Positions 17,501 to 26,400 of a stretch of DNA of 52,088 nt are shown in pieces. The translations under genes were made by a program, and so were the position numbers. The stretch spans positions 1-52,088 of the forward strand of contig DVNB01000046.1 in NCBI GenBank assembly GCA_018714695.1. Direction: 5' to 3'. Origin of the DNA: Candidatus Ornithomonoglobus merdipullorum. GTDB taxonomy: Bacteria > Bacillota > Clostridia > UBA1381. Numbering within the stretch: position 1 is the first letter of the stretch; the number at the start of each line of letters is the position of its first letter. The notes beneath the pieces are model-generated. The model was given only the letters and a program-made list of their open reading frames with translations. It had not been told where the DNA came from and ran no database searches.

Positions 17501-20324
17501 ACTCGATCGCCGCTTCATAATTTGCCTTGAGCTCTTCCGATGCGATGCTGTCAAAATCGCTTCCCGTTACCGCTTCGGCAGCCTGATACTTATCCATTGC
17601 TGTGTAGTAGAGATCTGCGATGTTCTCGTATGAATCTGCCGAGATACCTGTCTTATCGATCTCTGCCTTCAATGCATCCGATGCCGCTATGAAGTCTTCA
17701 ACGAGCGCATACTTGTCGAATGCCGAACGCCATGTCTCATATGTTGTATATGAGTTATCTGTCTTGTCTGCCTCAGCCTTTACTTCGTCTTTGTATTCAC
17801 TTGCGTTTACCGACTCATAGAGACTCGATATACCCTCTGCGAATACTGCGGCGTACTTATCGTCATATGTAGCGTCCGCAGCTGTGTAAACAGCCTTTGC
17901 TTCATTGAACATCGTTACGAAATCAGCCGCTGTCTTAGGAATGAATGTTCCGTCAACGTCATTCTTTATCGTCTCATAGATCGATGCGAGCTTATCGCCG
18001 TCATACGGATTCATCTGATCCTTTACCGACTGCGGAAGACTGTCATATAAACCTGCAAGCTCATTGACGTCTTCGATCTGTGACGAATAAACGAGGTAAT
18101 TATCCTGTGTTATCTTCGACGTATCGTTTGCTGTATCCCATACAAGAGCTATAGCGTCGTTGTACTTCTTTATAGTCTCATTGTCGTGATTTACAAGTAT
18201 GTCGTTGAGCATGCTGAGCTTGCTGTAGTTTACAGCTCCGACGAACTTCTGCGCTGTTGTAGATGTGAGAGCTTCATATTCATCCTGAACAGACTCTATC
18301 GCATCTCTTGAATCGTTTGCCTTTGTATATTTCTCATCTTCCGGAGCGTCATTTACAGCATCATAAACGCTGTCGAGCTTATCCTCTATGCTCTTAACGA
18401 CATTCCAGCCCTTGAGGCTCTCGGTAAGATCGAAATACTCGGCTCTGCACTTGTCATTTATGATCGTTTCCGCATTAAGTCCGGTCAATTCATCATTGAC
18501 AGCGCTTATTGCGTTATAATAGTCTTCATCAAACACAAGCTCTTCTTTATCCTCAACTACAACCGTCTTCAATACCTTTGTTGTATCGATAACAGTATTC
18601 TGAAGAAGATACTGTGCTCTCACGTTGTCTCCGTGATCATCTTCCTTTGATTTATAGCCAAAGCTTACATCGGAGATCGTTACCGGCGTCTCCTTATCTG
18701 CCGCGCTTGCAACAGCATAGATATACTTATCATCGCCTGGTGCCTTCGATATAGAAGCTGTGCCCGTTGTCGCTCCCTCAGCGATAGCTGCCGTTCCGAT
18801 TTTTGCGGATGCGTCAAAGTTCGTGCCGCTGCCGAAATCAGCTACCTTTGTATCCACAGCATAGATATCAACAGTCGTCGCATCTCCTGCCGCCGCAGCT
18901 GTAACATTTACCTTGTTAAGATCAGTGCCGTTGAGGCGTCCGAGATAGTATCTTGTGCCCGCAGCGTTCTGTACATCAGCATCTACCGTGTACTCAACCG
19001 ACTCCTTTGTCTTATAAACTAGTGAAAGCTCGCCGTATGAACCCGGCTCCACCTTATCAGCACCCTTTACCCACATGAGGAGTGTGCCGTCAAACATTTC
19101 CGCCGCTTTCGTTGTGTCTATCGGAACTTCAATGACGCCGTCAGCCGCGATCTCAAAATCGCCCTGATTTCCGTCTGCAGTCTCTACCGTTACATACTTC
19201 TTCTTATCCTTTGTGCTGAAAGTCAGCTTTGCAAGATAACCCGAGCCCTCAGTGATTCCGAGACCTCTTTCCGTATCAGTGATATACTCCGCGCCAAAGC
19301 TTGACACGTCCTTATTTCCTACAGTGACCTGGTCATGATCAAGAACGTTGTTTTTGATATAGCTGCTTACCTCCTGACCCGAATAGAGATAAACTACACT
19401 GTTATCACCCGGTAGTGACTTTACCGGGATATTGATCGACTTAGGACCATAGCCGAGCTCATCCTGCATAGGTATGTTGCTGTAATGAACAGCTGCATCC
19501 TTGTTTGCAGTCATGCCCGAAAGTCCGCCCGAATACGACCAGTCACCGAAACCGAAGTCGATGTTGTTCGTAAGCGTAGTCGATGTGCCCGACTCGGATG
19601 TAAATTCAGCCTTTACAGTCACATCGGACAGCATTACAGGATTCTGCTCAAAACTTTCCTTTTTAGGACCAGTGGTTGTTCCTGCAGTGATCATAAATGT
19701 ATCAACACTATCTGCTGCGGCATCTATCGGAAGTGAATCCTTTCTCTCCGTGACAGTATTTCCGCCTGATGTGACCTTAATATTTTGTGTTCTTGTCTGC
19801 AGATCAATATCAATCGTAACAGTTGCATCGGTATTGTGTATTGATGAAATATTTGCCTCGCCTGTGCCGTCAAGAACTATTGCCCCATCATCATCGTATT
19901 TTCCAACTGCACTCCAGACTCCGTTGTTAACCGGCAATCCCATGTTACTTGTTGTTGAGAAAGCGCCCGTATCTACAAGATCTGCATCTGCAACCGAGAA
20001 CATTACTCTGCCCGTTGGATCAATTTTAACATCAAAGCTAACTTCGACCTTGGTGGCTCCATCCGTGTACTGAGATATATCATAAGTCTTATATGCCTTA
20101 GGACTTCGTCCCGGTATTCTTGCTGATACTGGATAGTAACTGCCACTCTTAGAACCGACCTTAATATAAGTACCTTCTGTTGGTCCTTCAGACGCAGCCG
20201 TGCCTAAATCCAATGTGTTTGTAGTCGTTGCCGCCCCGGCGGTTATAGGCACCAGCCCTCCGGCAATGACCACAGAGACTGCCGTCAAAGTCGCCGTCAG
20301 CCTTTTCAAAGGTTTATTTTTCAT
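14520..20324 (-). CDS. Giant exported dockerin protein with long helical stalk
   Basis: 1,934 residues. A signal peptide (MKNKPLKRLTATLTAVSVVIAGG... to AGAAT) is followed by beta-rich modules to about residue 590. A very long acidic, Tyr- and Ala-rich, mostly helical region runs to about 1,870; near its end it shows FIVAR-like repeats (YDALTSEQQLMVSNYAVL, FNALNDTAKLYVTDEDKL). The C-terminus is a type I-like dockerin with two calcium-loop repeats, DVDGDGVVNTIDFNMVLQMILG and DVNGDGSVNVFDLIEIVANW. No catalytic domain is recognisable, so it looks like a structural fibre docked to a cohesin partner, most simply the three-cohesin protein encoded next. It is the first gene of the operon, with AAAGGAG before the ATG at 20324. 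The promoter spacer holds a ten-base homopolymer. Confidence 0.88.
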   Translation of the reverse strand: MKNKPLKRLTATLTAVSVVIAGGLVPITAGAATTTNTLDLGTAASEGPTEGTYIKVGSKSGSYYPVSARIPGRSPKAYKTYDISQYTDGATKVEVSFDVKIDPTGRVMFSVADADLVDTGAFSTTSNMGLPVNNGVWSAVGKYDDDGAIVLDGTGEANISSIHNTDATVTIDIDLQTRTQNIKVTSGGNTVTERKDSLPIDAAADSVDTFMITAGTTTGPKKESFEQNPVMLSDVTVKAEFTSESGTSTTLTNNIDFGFGDWSYSGGLSGMTANKDAAVHYSNIPMQDELGYGPKSINIPVKSLPGDNSVVYLYSGQEVSSYIKNNVLDHDQVTVGNKDVSSFGAEYITDTERGLGITEGSGYLAKLTFSTKDKKKYVTVETADGNQGDFEIAADGVIEVPIDTTKAAEMFDGTLLMWVKGADKVEPGSYGELSLVYKTKESVEYTVDADVQNAAGTRYYLGRLNGTDLNKVNVTAAAAGDATTVDIYAVDTKVADFGSGTNFDASAKIGTAAIAEGATTGTASISKAPGDDKYIYAVASAADKETPVTISDVSFGYKSKEDDHGDNVRAQYLLQNTVIDTTKVLKTVVVEDKEELVFDEDYYNAISAVNDELTGLNAETIINDKCRAEYFDLTESLKGWNVVKSIEDKLDSVYDAVNDAPEDEKYTKANDSRDAIESVQDEYEALTSTTAQKFVGAVNYSKLSMLNDILVNHDNETIKKYNDAIALVWDTANDTSKITQDNYLVYSSQIEDVNELAGLYDSLPQSVKDQMNPYDGDKLASIYETIKNDVDGTFIPKTAADFVTMFNEAKAVYTAADATYDDKYAAVFAEGISSLYESVNASEYKDEVKAEADKTDNSYTTYETWRSAFDKYALVEDFIAASDALKAEIDKTGISADSYENIADLYYTAMDKYQAAEAVTGSDFDSIASEELKANYEAAIEYIGLAEELMSETAEAITAAARDAIDKIEDLEAGNNIEWVSAVKIARYRYDALKTNAKKYVDNADMNADNKAYGEILAGYEETMAGYEEENINAMQAIYDDKAQDCLDYAASLTYNSAADIDDYTNDFYNAAKAYDDVNKKINGTVSLNKDGEPVVNDGAKSDIFTNIENTYNVLLNYKKAIDDFASKGLAYANAIQAEIDFIYSGQGATYETINEYTEDAIRETLDSLYPDTIDYYDTSLVEYDGDKVSADNNSEAAKNTKNVRDAATEAKKAYDNAKAEFEKQYTNATGKTNGFDPEAEYEEPWVNNTVEAAYTKLDTLIESKLKAEFDEDMAIEAAKEEVEAAAQAEVDRLTGLIEELYNKLSTTPYTDEASIDADREAYDSLVNAVNTAKQNMNFIYQDDVETINYFTQLYPSSSDSMLAFVDSSLDQWKSAWSIIESANALDISLAYNETENLWYVNDASEFSTLKAQYDESIDVIQENVNSVISGFFTDKATQITYMQDTADNYANAVNAIPNITSTTLYKDYAAKIDAVNAYVDGLNETIASEDADEAEKTAAQAKLDIIASSFGNETTKLAAINTTCDIIKPAYDFDTKVLEAKAINDSDPVDTEALKKALDEAAGIYDDITANHADSVKYVQQYVLYTHLMQSYPASGYDTFIADVSDLAEVDYTTNAEAMTAFINAYNALAESYNGFTAEQQNAVSSSKEMLDSKKARYDSVAAAQAEAAVINTENLAIYNQYNGAVTVENYDAAKAAYDGAKAKMDALDAKYPNLGTEQSPMLASTAVETKLEQLASDLEKLGPVVETVGLINAIGTVTENSGAAIIAARDSYDALTSEQQLMVSNYAVLVEAEKAYAAFDSVQEAIEAANAVNALIDAVPAADEITAENVEDAKTKAEAAREAFNALNDTAKLYVTDEDKLTAAEEKIAELTRPSQDVDGDGVVNTIDFNMVLQMILGRGDGYTDAQTAACDVNGDGSVNVFDLIEIVANWD

Positions 20325-20361
20325 GGTTTTTCCCTTCTCCTTTATTCAGTATTGTATTTTT

Positions 20362-20392
20362 ATTATACCCCCCCCCCTATAGCAAAAGTCAA
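20362..20392 (-). promoter_or_regulatory. Promoter of dockerin/cohesin/SLH operon with poly-G spacer
   Basis: On the minus strand: TTGACT (20387-20392), a 19-bp spacer containing ten consecutive G (C-run 20368-20377 on the plus strand), and TATAAT (20362-20367) about 40 nt before the ATG at 20324. Two fewer G would give the optimal 17-bp spacing. This is the layout of slippage-controlled phase-variable promoters such as Neisseria porA. Confidence 0.7.
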
Positions 20393-20394
20393 TT

Positions 20395-20488
20395 GTTAAA
20401 ATGCACAAAATTAACCTTCTTTTTTGTTAAAGTTTTTCTGTAAGGCTATTATCTTACTGCACGTACCGCTCTGAATGTGCATTTTAAC
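20395..20488. repeat. 13-bp perfect inverted repeats flanking 68 bp upstream of the operon promoter
   Basis: GTTAAAATGCACA at 20395-20407 is the exact reverse complement of TGTGCATTTTAAC at 20476-20488. The inner arm abuts the -35 box of the dockerin operon. It could be paired operator sites or recombination sites. The enclosed 68 bp has no reading frame. Confidence 0.55.
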
Positions 20489-20490
20489 GT

Positions 20491-20535
20491 AAAAAAGCCG
20501 TCGGCTGTTTTGCATATCAAAACGCCGAACGACCT
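20491..20535 (-). terminator. Terminator of the methyltransferase gene
   Basis: After the stop at 20557 the minus strand forms an imperfect long stem (GTCGTTCGGCGTTTTG with CAAAACAGCCGACGGC) followed by six U (A-run 20491-20496). Confidence 0.8.
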
Positions 20536-20556
20536 TTAGATTATATTATATCTTTT

Positions 20557-21288
20557 TTACCTCTTTACCGCCGCGATTATTATCATCATCGGTCTGCGCA
20601 TTTCATCCATCATGCCCGGGATATCCATCATCTCCTCGGGAGGCTGCGGCTCTACAACGCTCCGTATCTCAAATCCGTTCTCGATCAGGGTATTTATGTA
20701 CGTTGTTACCGTCCTGTGATACTTTGTTACCTTCTCTCCGAGAAATATCGCCTCACGCCGGCCCTCGTAGTAGTAATTATCAACAGGGAAATGCAGTATG
20801 TTCCCGTCCTCATCATAATACCAGTCCTGACTTCCGTACGCTGTAAATACCGGATGCTCCGCAGAAAACACGAGATCTCCGCCCCTTTTAAGCCACCGTC
20901 TTATATTTTTCACAAGCTCGCCGAAATCCCTCACATAATGAAACGCCAGCGAGCTTATTACAGCGTCAAAGCTGCCTTCCTCAAAGCTCAGGTCCTCCAT
21001 AGCCGCGCATCTGTACTCTATAACAGTATCGCTGTTTATCTCCTTTGCCTTCGCAAGCATCTTATGCGAAATATCGATACCCGTAACACCCTCTGCTCCG
21101 TTTTCGGCGGCGTACTTGCAGTGCCAGCCGTAGCCGCAGCCGAGATCGAGCACTGTCTTTCCCTTGAGATCGGGCATCAGCTTTCGCAGCTCATGCCATT
21201 CTCCCGCTCCCGAAAGTCCCTTTTTTGAGCGCTCCATCTCAGCATATTTTTTAAAAAATTCCTCGTTGTCGTATTTGTTTTCCTTCAT
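20557..21288 (-). CDS. Class I SAM-dependent methyltransferase
   Basis: A 243-residue soluble methyltransferase. Motif I VLDLGCGYGWHCKYA binds S-adenosylmethionine; GVTGIDIS is motif II, FDAVISSLAFHYVRD motif IV, and LKRGGDLVFS the motif VI region. The C-terminal part, with HPVFTAYGSQDWYYDEDG and YHRTVTTYINTLIENGF, is shared with UbiE/bioC-like small-molecule methyltransferases, but the substrate cannot be told. Start chosen at 21288 because GGAGG lies about eight bases upstream; the longer frame to 21336 runs back into the preceding terminator. It lies just after the HipA-like gene terminator, so it is probably expressed by partial read-through or from an unrecognised promoter. Confidence 0.85.
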   Translation of the reverse strand: MKENKYDNEEFFKKYAEMERSKKGLSGAGEWHELRKLMPDLKGKTVLDLGCGYGWHCKYAAENGAEGVTGIDISHKMLAKAKEINSDTVIEYRCAAMEDLSFEEGSFDAVISSLAFHYVRDFGELVKNIRRWLKRGGDLVFSAEHPVFTAYGSQDWYYDEDGNILHFPVDNYYYEGRREAIFLGEKVTKYHRTVTTYINTLIENGFEIRSVVEPQPPEEMMDIPGMMDEMRRPMMIIIAAVKR

Positions 21289-21307
21289 CCTAATACCTCC
21301 GTGTACC

Positions 21308-21345
21308 ATAAAAGCCGTGCGGCTCAGCTGCCGCACGGCAAAAAT
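21308..21345 (-). terminator. Terminator of the rnc-smc-ftsY-HipA-like operon
   Basis: A perfect 10-bp stem GCCGTGCGGC / GCCGCACGGC (21314-21323 with 21330-21339) followed by UUUUA on the minus strand, seven bases after the stop at 21346. Confidence 0.85.
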
Positions 21346-22479
21346 TTATTGAAGCAAAAATCGTGCCCTTTCCCGAACAAGAGTCTCCAACGTCTCCAGT
21401 CTGTCCTTTGGCAGATTATAACGTCCATGCCTTTTGAATCGAAACTCTAACAGTCTTCTGAGCCCTTCCCTATGCCGTGCAGAAAGCACCGCTTTCGCAG
21501 TTCCGATAAAATCATCATATACGCACGGATAAAGCGTGCTTATATACAAATCAAGATCGCTTTTGGAGCATAGATCATCCTCAGCGGCATAGTTCAGAAG
21601 CGAATTGCCGTGATCAAAAAGCGGCGCAGGCAAGGATATCTCATTTGTTTTATTATCTATCAGAAATCCGAAATTCCCGAAATGTCTGTCTGTATTCAGG
21701 ATGACGGCGTCCAGCACCAGCATATCATCAAGAGCATCGGTATATTTTTCCCCGAGCGCGCAATAATATTTCCTTACAGCCTCCATCCCTCCGGATGTCA
21801 CAAGCCGTCCGACAGGCATAAAAGAATATTCCTTGCTTGTAAAAAGTCCGCAGACCGAGCAGAGAGCCCCCTTCCATCTCGACAATGTATACTTTACCGC
21901 ATCTATTCCCATAGCCTCGGCTATCTGCGATGCATAAAATTCGGCATACGGCTCGTTTCCCGTATTTGACGCTCCGCTCGTTCCGCCTTTATAAAGATAT
22001 ATGCTGCCATTGATCCTGCGCCAGCACTTGGGAAGCATTCCATTCGTTGTGAATTCCGGACTGGATGCCAGCGATGATCTCACCGCGCTGCCGTACCCTG
22101 TGAAAGCTATCAGCGCTAATCTTCGGCTGAAACGGTTATCATACAGGTTATACTCCGCAAAGCTGCCGCTAAAGCCTTCTTCCGTTACCCAGTAACAATC
22201 ATTAAGCGACAGTCCCTTTGATACTTTTATTATATCCATAGGCCTGTTTAGGCTCAGCCCGGATTTGCTGAGAATTCTGTTCACATACGCCCTGTTTTTG
22301 GGTATTGATCTGTTTTTGAGCCATTTCCGCACACTCTCACCCGAAAGCTCCAGATCAAGCGGAAGCAGCTTTGTATTCTCCTCATCTATCCACAAAATCT
22401 CGATCTCCGGAATACTTGTGTTCTCTTCGGCACTAAACCTCATAAGCGGCGTGTCAAAATGTCTCAGTTCGTAATTCAT
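21346..22479 (-). CDS. HipA-like kinase-fold protein, no HipB partner
   Basis: 377 residues. The C-terminal two thirds match the HipA/PI3K-like kinase fold: IYLYKGG (ATP-binding Lys), EPYAEFYASQIAEAMG (the alphaC Glu region), VLDAVILNTDRHFGNFG (catalytic loop with Asp and Asn) and APLFDHGNSLL (metal-binding Asp). The first 150 residues are not recognised and do not look like the usual HipA N-terminal domain. No small HTH antitoxin gene lies beside it, so a classical hipBA toxin-antitoxin pair is not supported. It starts five bases after the ftsY stop with AAGGAG almost touching the ATG, so it is probably translationally coupled to ftsY. The kinase target is unknown. Confidence 0.75.
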   Translation of the reverse strand: MNYELRHFDTPLMRFSAEENTSIPEIEILWIDEENTKLLPLDLELSGESVRKWLKNRSIPKNRAYVNRILSKSGLSLNRPMDIIKVSKGLSLNDCYWVTEEGFSGSFAEYNLYDNRFSRRLALIAFTGYGSAVRSSLASSPEFTTNGMLPKCWRRINGSIYLYKGGTSGASNTGNEPYAEFYASQIAEAMGIDAVKYTLSRWKGALCSVCGLFTSKEYSFMPVGRLVTSGGMEAVRKYYCALGEKYTDALDDMLVLDAVILNTDRHFGNFGFLIDNKTNEISLPAPLFDHGNSLLNYAAEDDLCSKSDLDLYISTLYPCVYDDFIGTAKAVLSARHREGLRRLLEFRFKRHGRYNLPKDRLETLETLVRERARFLLQ

Positions 22480-22484
22480 GCTCC

Positions 22485-23399
22485 TTATTCCTCGTCAAAC
22501 AGTGCCTTTGCGAATGCTGCGGGATCGAACAGCTGCAGATCGTCTACCGCCTCTCCCACACCTATGAATTTCACAGGTATCGACTGCTCCTTTGCGATCG
22601 AAATAACTATCCCGCCCTTTGCGGTCCCGTCAAGCTTTGTGAGAACTATTCCCGTTATATCCGATACCTCCGAGAAAAGCTTCGCCTGGCTCACAGCGTT
22701 CTGACCTGTTGTAGCGTCAAGCACCAAAAGATTTTCACGCGACGCACCCGGAAGCTCACGGCTTATTACTCTGTTTATCTTTTCAAGCTCCGCCATGAGA
22801 TTCTTCTTATTATGAAGTCTTCCTGCTGTATCGCAGATAAGTATATCGGTGCCGCGCGCCTTTGCCGCCGCACATGCGTCAAACACTACCGATGCCGGGT
22901 CGCTGCCCTCCTGATGCTTTATTATGTCGCAGCCGCTGCGCTGTGCCCATATATCGAGCTGGTCTATCGCGGCTGCCCTGAACGTATCAGCGGCGGCGAG
23001 CAGCACATTCTTTCCCTGCGACTTATAAAACGATGCCATCTTGCCGATGCTCGTTGTCTTCCCCACACCGTTTACGCCTATTACCAGTATTACAGACGGT
23101 CGTGTTTCAAGCTTCATCTCGGAATCCAGCTCGCAGAGCGCGTCGGCGATCACCGCCTGCAGCTCCTTTTTGACCTGATTGCCGTCCGTTATATGCTTCT
23201 TCTTTACCCTGTCGCGAAGCTCGTCTATGAGCGCCACAGATGTCTCCATTCCGAGATCAGCCATTATGAGCGCCTCCTCGAGGTTTTCAAAAAGCTCCTC
23301 GTCCACCTTCACAAATACGCTGAACACCGAGTTCACCTGCTCAGCTATGGCGTTGCTGGTCTTTTTTAAGCCCGCCTTGAGTTTATCGAACAGACCCAT
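22485..23399 (-). CDS. ftsY: Signal recognition particle receptor FtsY
   Basis: The membrane-associated GTPase that receives SRP-ribosome complexes for co-translational insertion. 304 residues, which is the short Gram-positive form without the acidic A domain. The N-domain helix bundle (1-90) is followed by the G domain: GVNGVGKTTSIGK (P-loop), DTFRAAA (SRP-specific insertion region), DTAGR, TKLDG and GVGEAVDDL with FDPAAFAKALF at the end. It starts 28 nt after smc; the smc-ftsY order is conserved in Bacillota. All GTPase motifs are intact. Confidence 0.97.
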   Translation of the reverse strand: MGLFDKLKAGLKKTSNAIAEQVNSVFSVFVKVDEELFENLEEALIMADLGMETSVALIDELRDRVKKKHITDGNQVKKELQAVIADALCELDSEMKLETRPSVILVIGVNGVGKTTSIGKMASFYKSQGKNVLLAAADTFRAAAIDQLDIWAQRSGCDIIKHQEGSDPASVVFDACAAAKARGTDILICDTAGRLHNKKNLMAELEKINRVISRELPGASRENLLVLDATTGQNAVSQAKLFSEVSDITGIVLTKLDGTAKGGIVISIAKEQSIPVKFIGVGEAVDDLQLFDPAAFAKALFDEE

Positions 23400-23427
23400 T
23401 TGTTATCTCTCCTTTCAGTTGCCGACC

Positions 23428-26400
23428 TCAATTCACAAGCTCGTCCGAAACGTCGTCTATCTTTAGTGACAAAAGCTTGGACACTCCCGATTCCTGCATG
23501 GTAACACCGTAAAGGATCGAAGCCGCCTCCATCGTGCCGCGGCGGTGAGTTATAACTATGAATTGTGTACGGTCTGTGTAGTTTTTGAGATATGTGGCAA
23601 ATCTTGACACATTCACGTCATCAAGCGCCGCATCTATCTCATCCAGTATACAGAACGGGGGCGGCTTTACCCTAAGTATCGCAAACAGCAGCGCTATCGC
23701 TATAAACGACTTCTCGCCTCCGGAATACAGGTTTATGTTCTGCTTTCCCTTTCCGGGCAGCTGTACCTCTATCTCTATACCGCTCGTCAGTATATTCTGA
23801 TCATCCGAGAGCCTCAGCTCACCGCTTCCTCCGCCGAACAGCTCTGTGAACACCTCTTTGAACGCCTTGTTGATCTCCTTGAACTGCTCGCTGAAATGCT
23901 CCTTTATAAGCTCCTCCATAGAGCTTATTATCTCTGTAAGGTCGTTTCTCGATTTTTCAAGATCCACCTTCTGCCCAGTCATGAACTCATATCTTTCCTT
24001 TACATTCTTGTATTCCTCTATAGAGTCCATATTCACGCTGCCAAGCGCCTTTATCTTTTTCTTAAGCGATGCCAGCTGCTCCGACGCCTCGCTCATATTT
24101 TCTATCTCACGGCGCTGCTCACTGAGATCGTTGTACGAGAGCTCATAATCATCCCAGATACGGCTCAGAGTATTATCGCGGTCCGTTTCCAGTCTCACGC
24201 ACCTGTTCTCGATCCTTGAGATCTCACGCTGCAGCTCTATTATCCTGTTCGTGATGTCCTTGTTCGCTCCGCGCGACCGGCTCATCTTATCGGTTATCAT
24301 CCGTTTCTTTTCGTCTATTTCACCAAGGCGCGACTTTATCTTCTCCGAAAGCTCCCTTGACGATTCAAGCACCGCAGTTTTTTCCTCAATGCTCTTTTCG
24401 TACTCGGAATTGAGCCTCAAAAGCTCCTCCGCCTCAGCTGCGCGCCGCGCGGTCTCATCCTTTGAGCCGTTTATCTCAGCATACGCCGACGAGATCGACT
24501 GCCTCATCACAGCTATACTGCTTCTCAGCTCAGTCATCTCCGAGGCTATCTCATCAGCCTGCGCATCCGACTCGCTGCGTTTCTCCAACATCTCGCTGCG
24601 CTTCTCGGTAACCGACTCTATCTCCTTTTCGAGCTCGGTATTCTTTGTCTTTAATGACGACACACCGGCTATGAGCTTTGCGACCTCGTCAGCCGTTTCT
24701 TTAAGCTGCTCCTCTATCTGCGCCAGCTCCGCCTCATAAGATGTGCTCTCGCTCCGCTCAAGAGACTCCACGAGCATCTTCTTCGTATTTTCCAGCCTTA
24801 ACAGCTCATCCTCATATTCTCGCACCAACGGCACAAACGAGCCAAGCTGATTTTCCGCAAGCGACAGATCGCCTTCGGCGCCCTTTCCCTCCTCGGTAAG
24901 TGCCTTTATACTCCGGGCAAGCTCCGCCGTCTCGGAAGTAAGCTCCTTTATCTCAGCCGCTCTTGAAAGAAATCCGCTCTGCTTGTTCACCGAGCCGCCC
25001 GACATTGAGCCGCCAGCATTCAGAACGTCTCCGTCGAGAGTTACGGTCTTGAACCTGTAGCCGAATTTTCTGCTCAGTGCTATGGCGTTATCAATATTAT
25101 CAACGACCACCACTCTGCCAAGAAGCGACGCGAATATGCCGTCATAACGCCTGTCATGCTTTACAAGCTGTGACGCGATGCCTATGAAGCCCTGCGACTT
25201 TGATACCTCAGCCGTGTTTTCGAGTCCTCTGCCCTTCACCGACGACACCGGAAGGAACGTAGCTCTGCCGCCACGAGTTTTTCTCAGGTACGCTATCGCC
25301 GCCTTTGCATCCTGCTCCGACTCCACGATTATATTCTGCAGTGCGCCGCCAAGCGCCGTTTCTATGGCGAGCACATACCGCCTGTCAACGTCCGCAAGCC
25401 CGGACACCGTACCATACATAGATATGCCCTTGAGCTCCTTTGCGGTGAGCACTGCCTTTACGCTTTTTGCGTATCCGGCATAATCGTTCTCCAGCCCTTC
25501 CAGTATCCTCTTTTTTGAAAGCTTCGAATCGTACTCCACACGCATTGACGAAAGCGAGCTCCTTATCTCGCCGAGGCGCTCCGACGCGGCTTTTCTGCTG
25601 CTTTCAAGCCCTTCGACCGTCTCTTTCAGCTCTTTAAGCTTTGCACGCTTTTTTTCCGTCTCCGCCTCCGCTTCGGCTATCTGCGCCTTAGTTTTTTCGA
25701 TCCCCTCTTTATGGCTGCTTATCTCGGCATTTACCGCCGCGCGCCTGTCCAAAAAGCTCGCCCTTAGGTTTTCTATACCGTTTGCGCGCTCGCGAAGCGA
25801 TGACATCTCGTTCTCACGCGCAAAAAACTCGCTTCTCAGATCTGCGATACGTTCATCTATCCCGCCGAGGTTCGCCTCGTACTCCCCCGATGCGCTGCGC
25901 GCCCCGGAAAGCCGCGACTCAAGCTCCGAAAGCTCTGAGCTCTTTTTCTCGATCTCAGCCTCGGTCTCCTTTATAGCTCGTACTCTTTCATCGTTTTTGT
26001 TTTTTATTTCCTCTGTCTCGCGCCTTATCCTGTCTATATTCGCATTATTGTTCTTTATATTGTTTCTGTACAAGCTTATGTCGTTTGACGCGGCGGATAT
26101 CCTTGCCTCGTTATCCGAAAGTCTTGCATTTGCTTCATTCTTTTCCTCATCGCTGCGCCTGCTCTCTTCGTAAAGCTCATTCATAAGACGCTCGTTTTCC
26201 GTTTCGCGCGACTTCACATCCTCAAGCTCCTGCTCCGTATCGGAAAGCAGCTTTTTCGTTCTTTCGGTCTCCGCCTTATTCTTATCGAGCGACACGGCGC
26301 AGAGATCGATATCGAGCTGCTTCATATCGCCGTAGAGCACGAGATACTTTCTCGCTTTTTCCGACTGCCTTTCAAGCGGACCTATACGGCTCTCAAGCTC

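Noticed and set aside
21346-22479. hipBA toxin-antitoxin pair
   Set aside because: No small HTH gene is adjacent; the flanking genes are ftsY and a methyltransferase.
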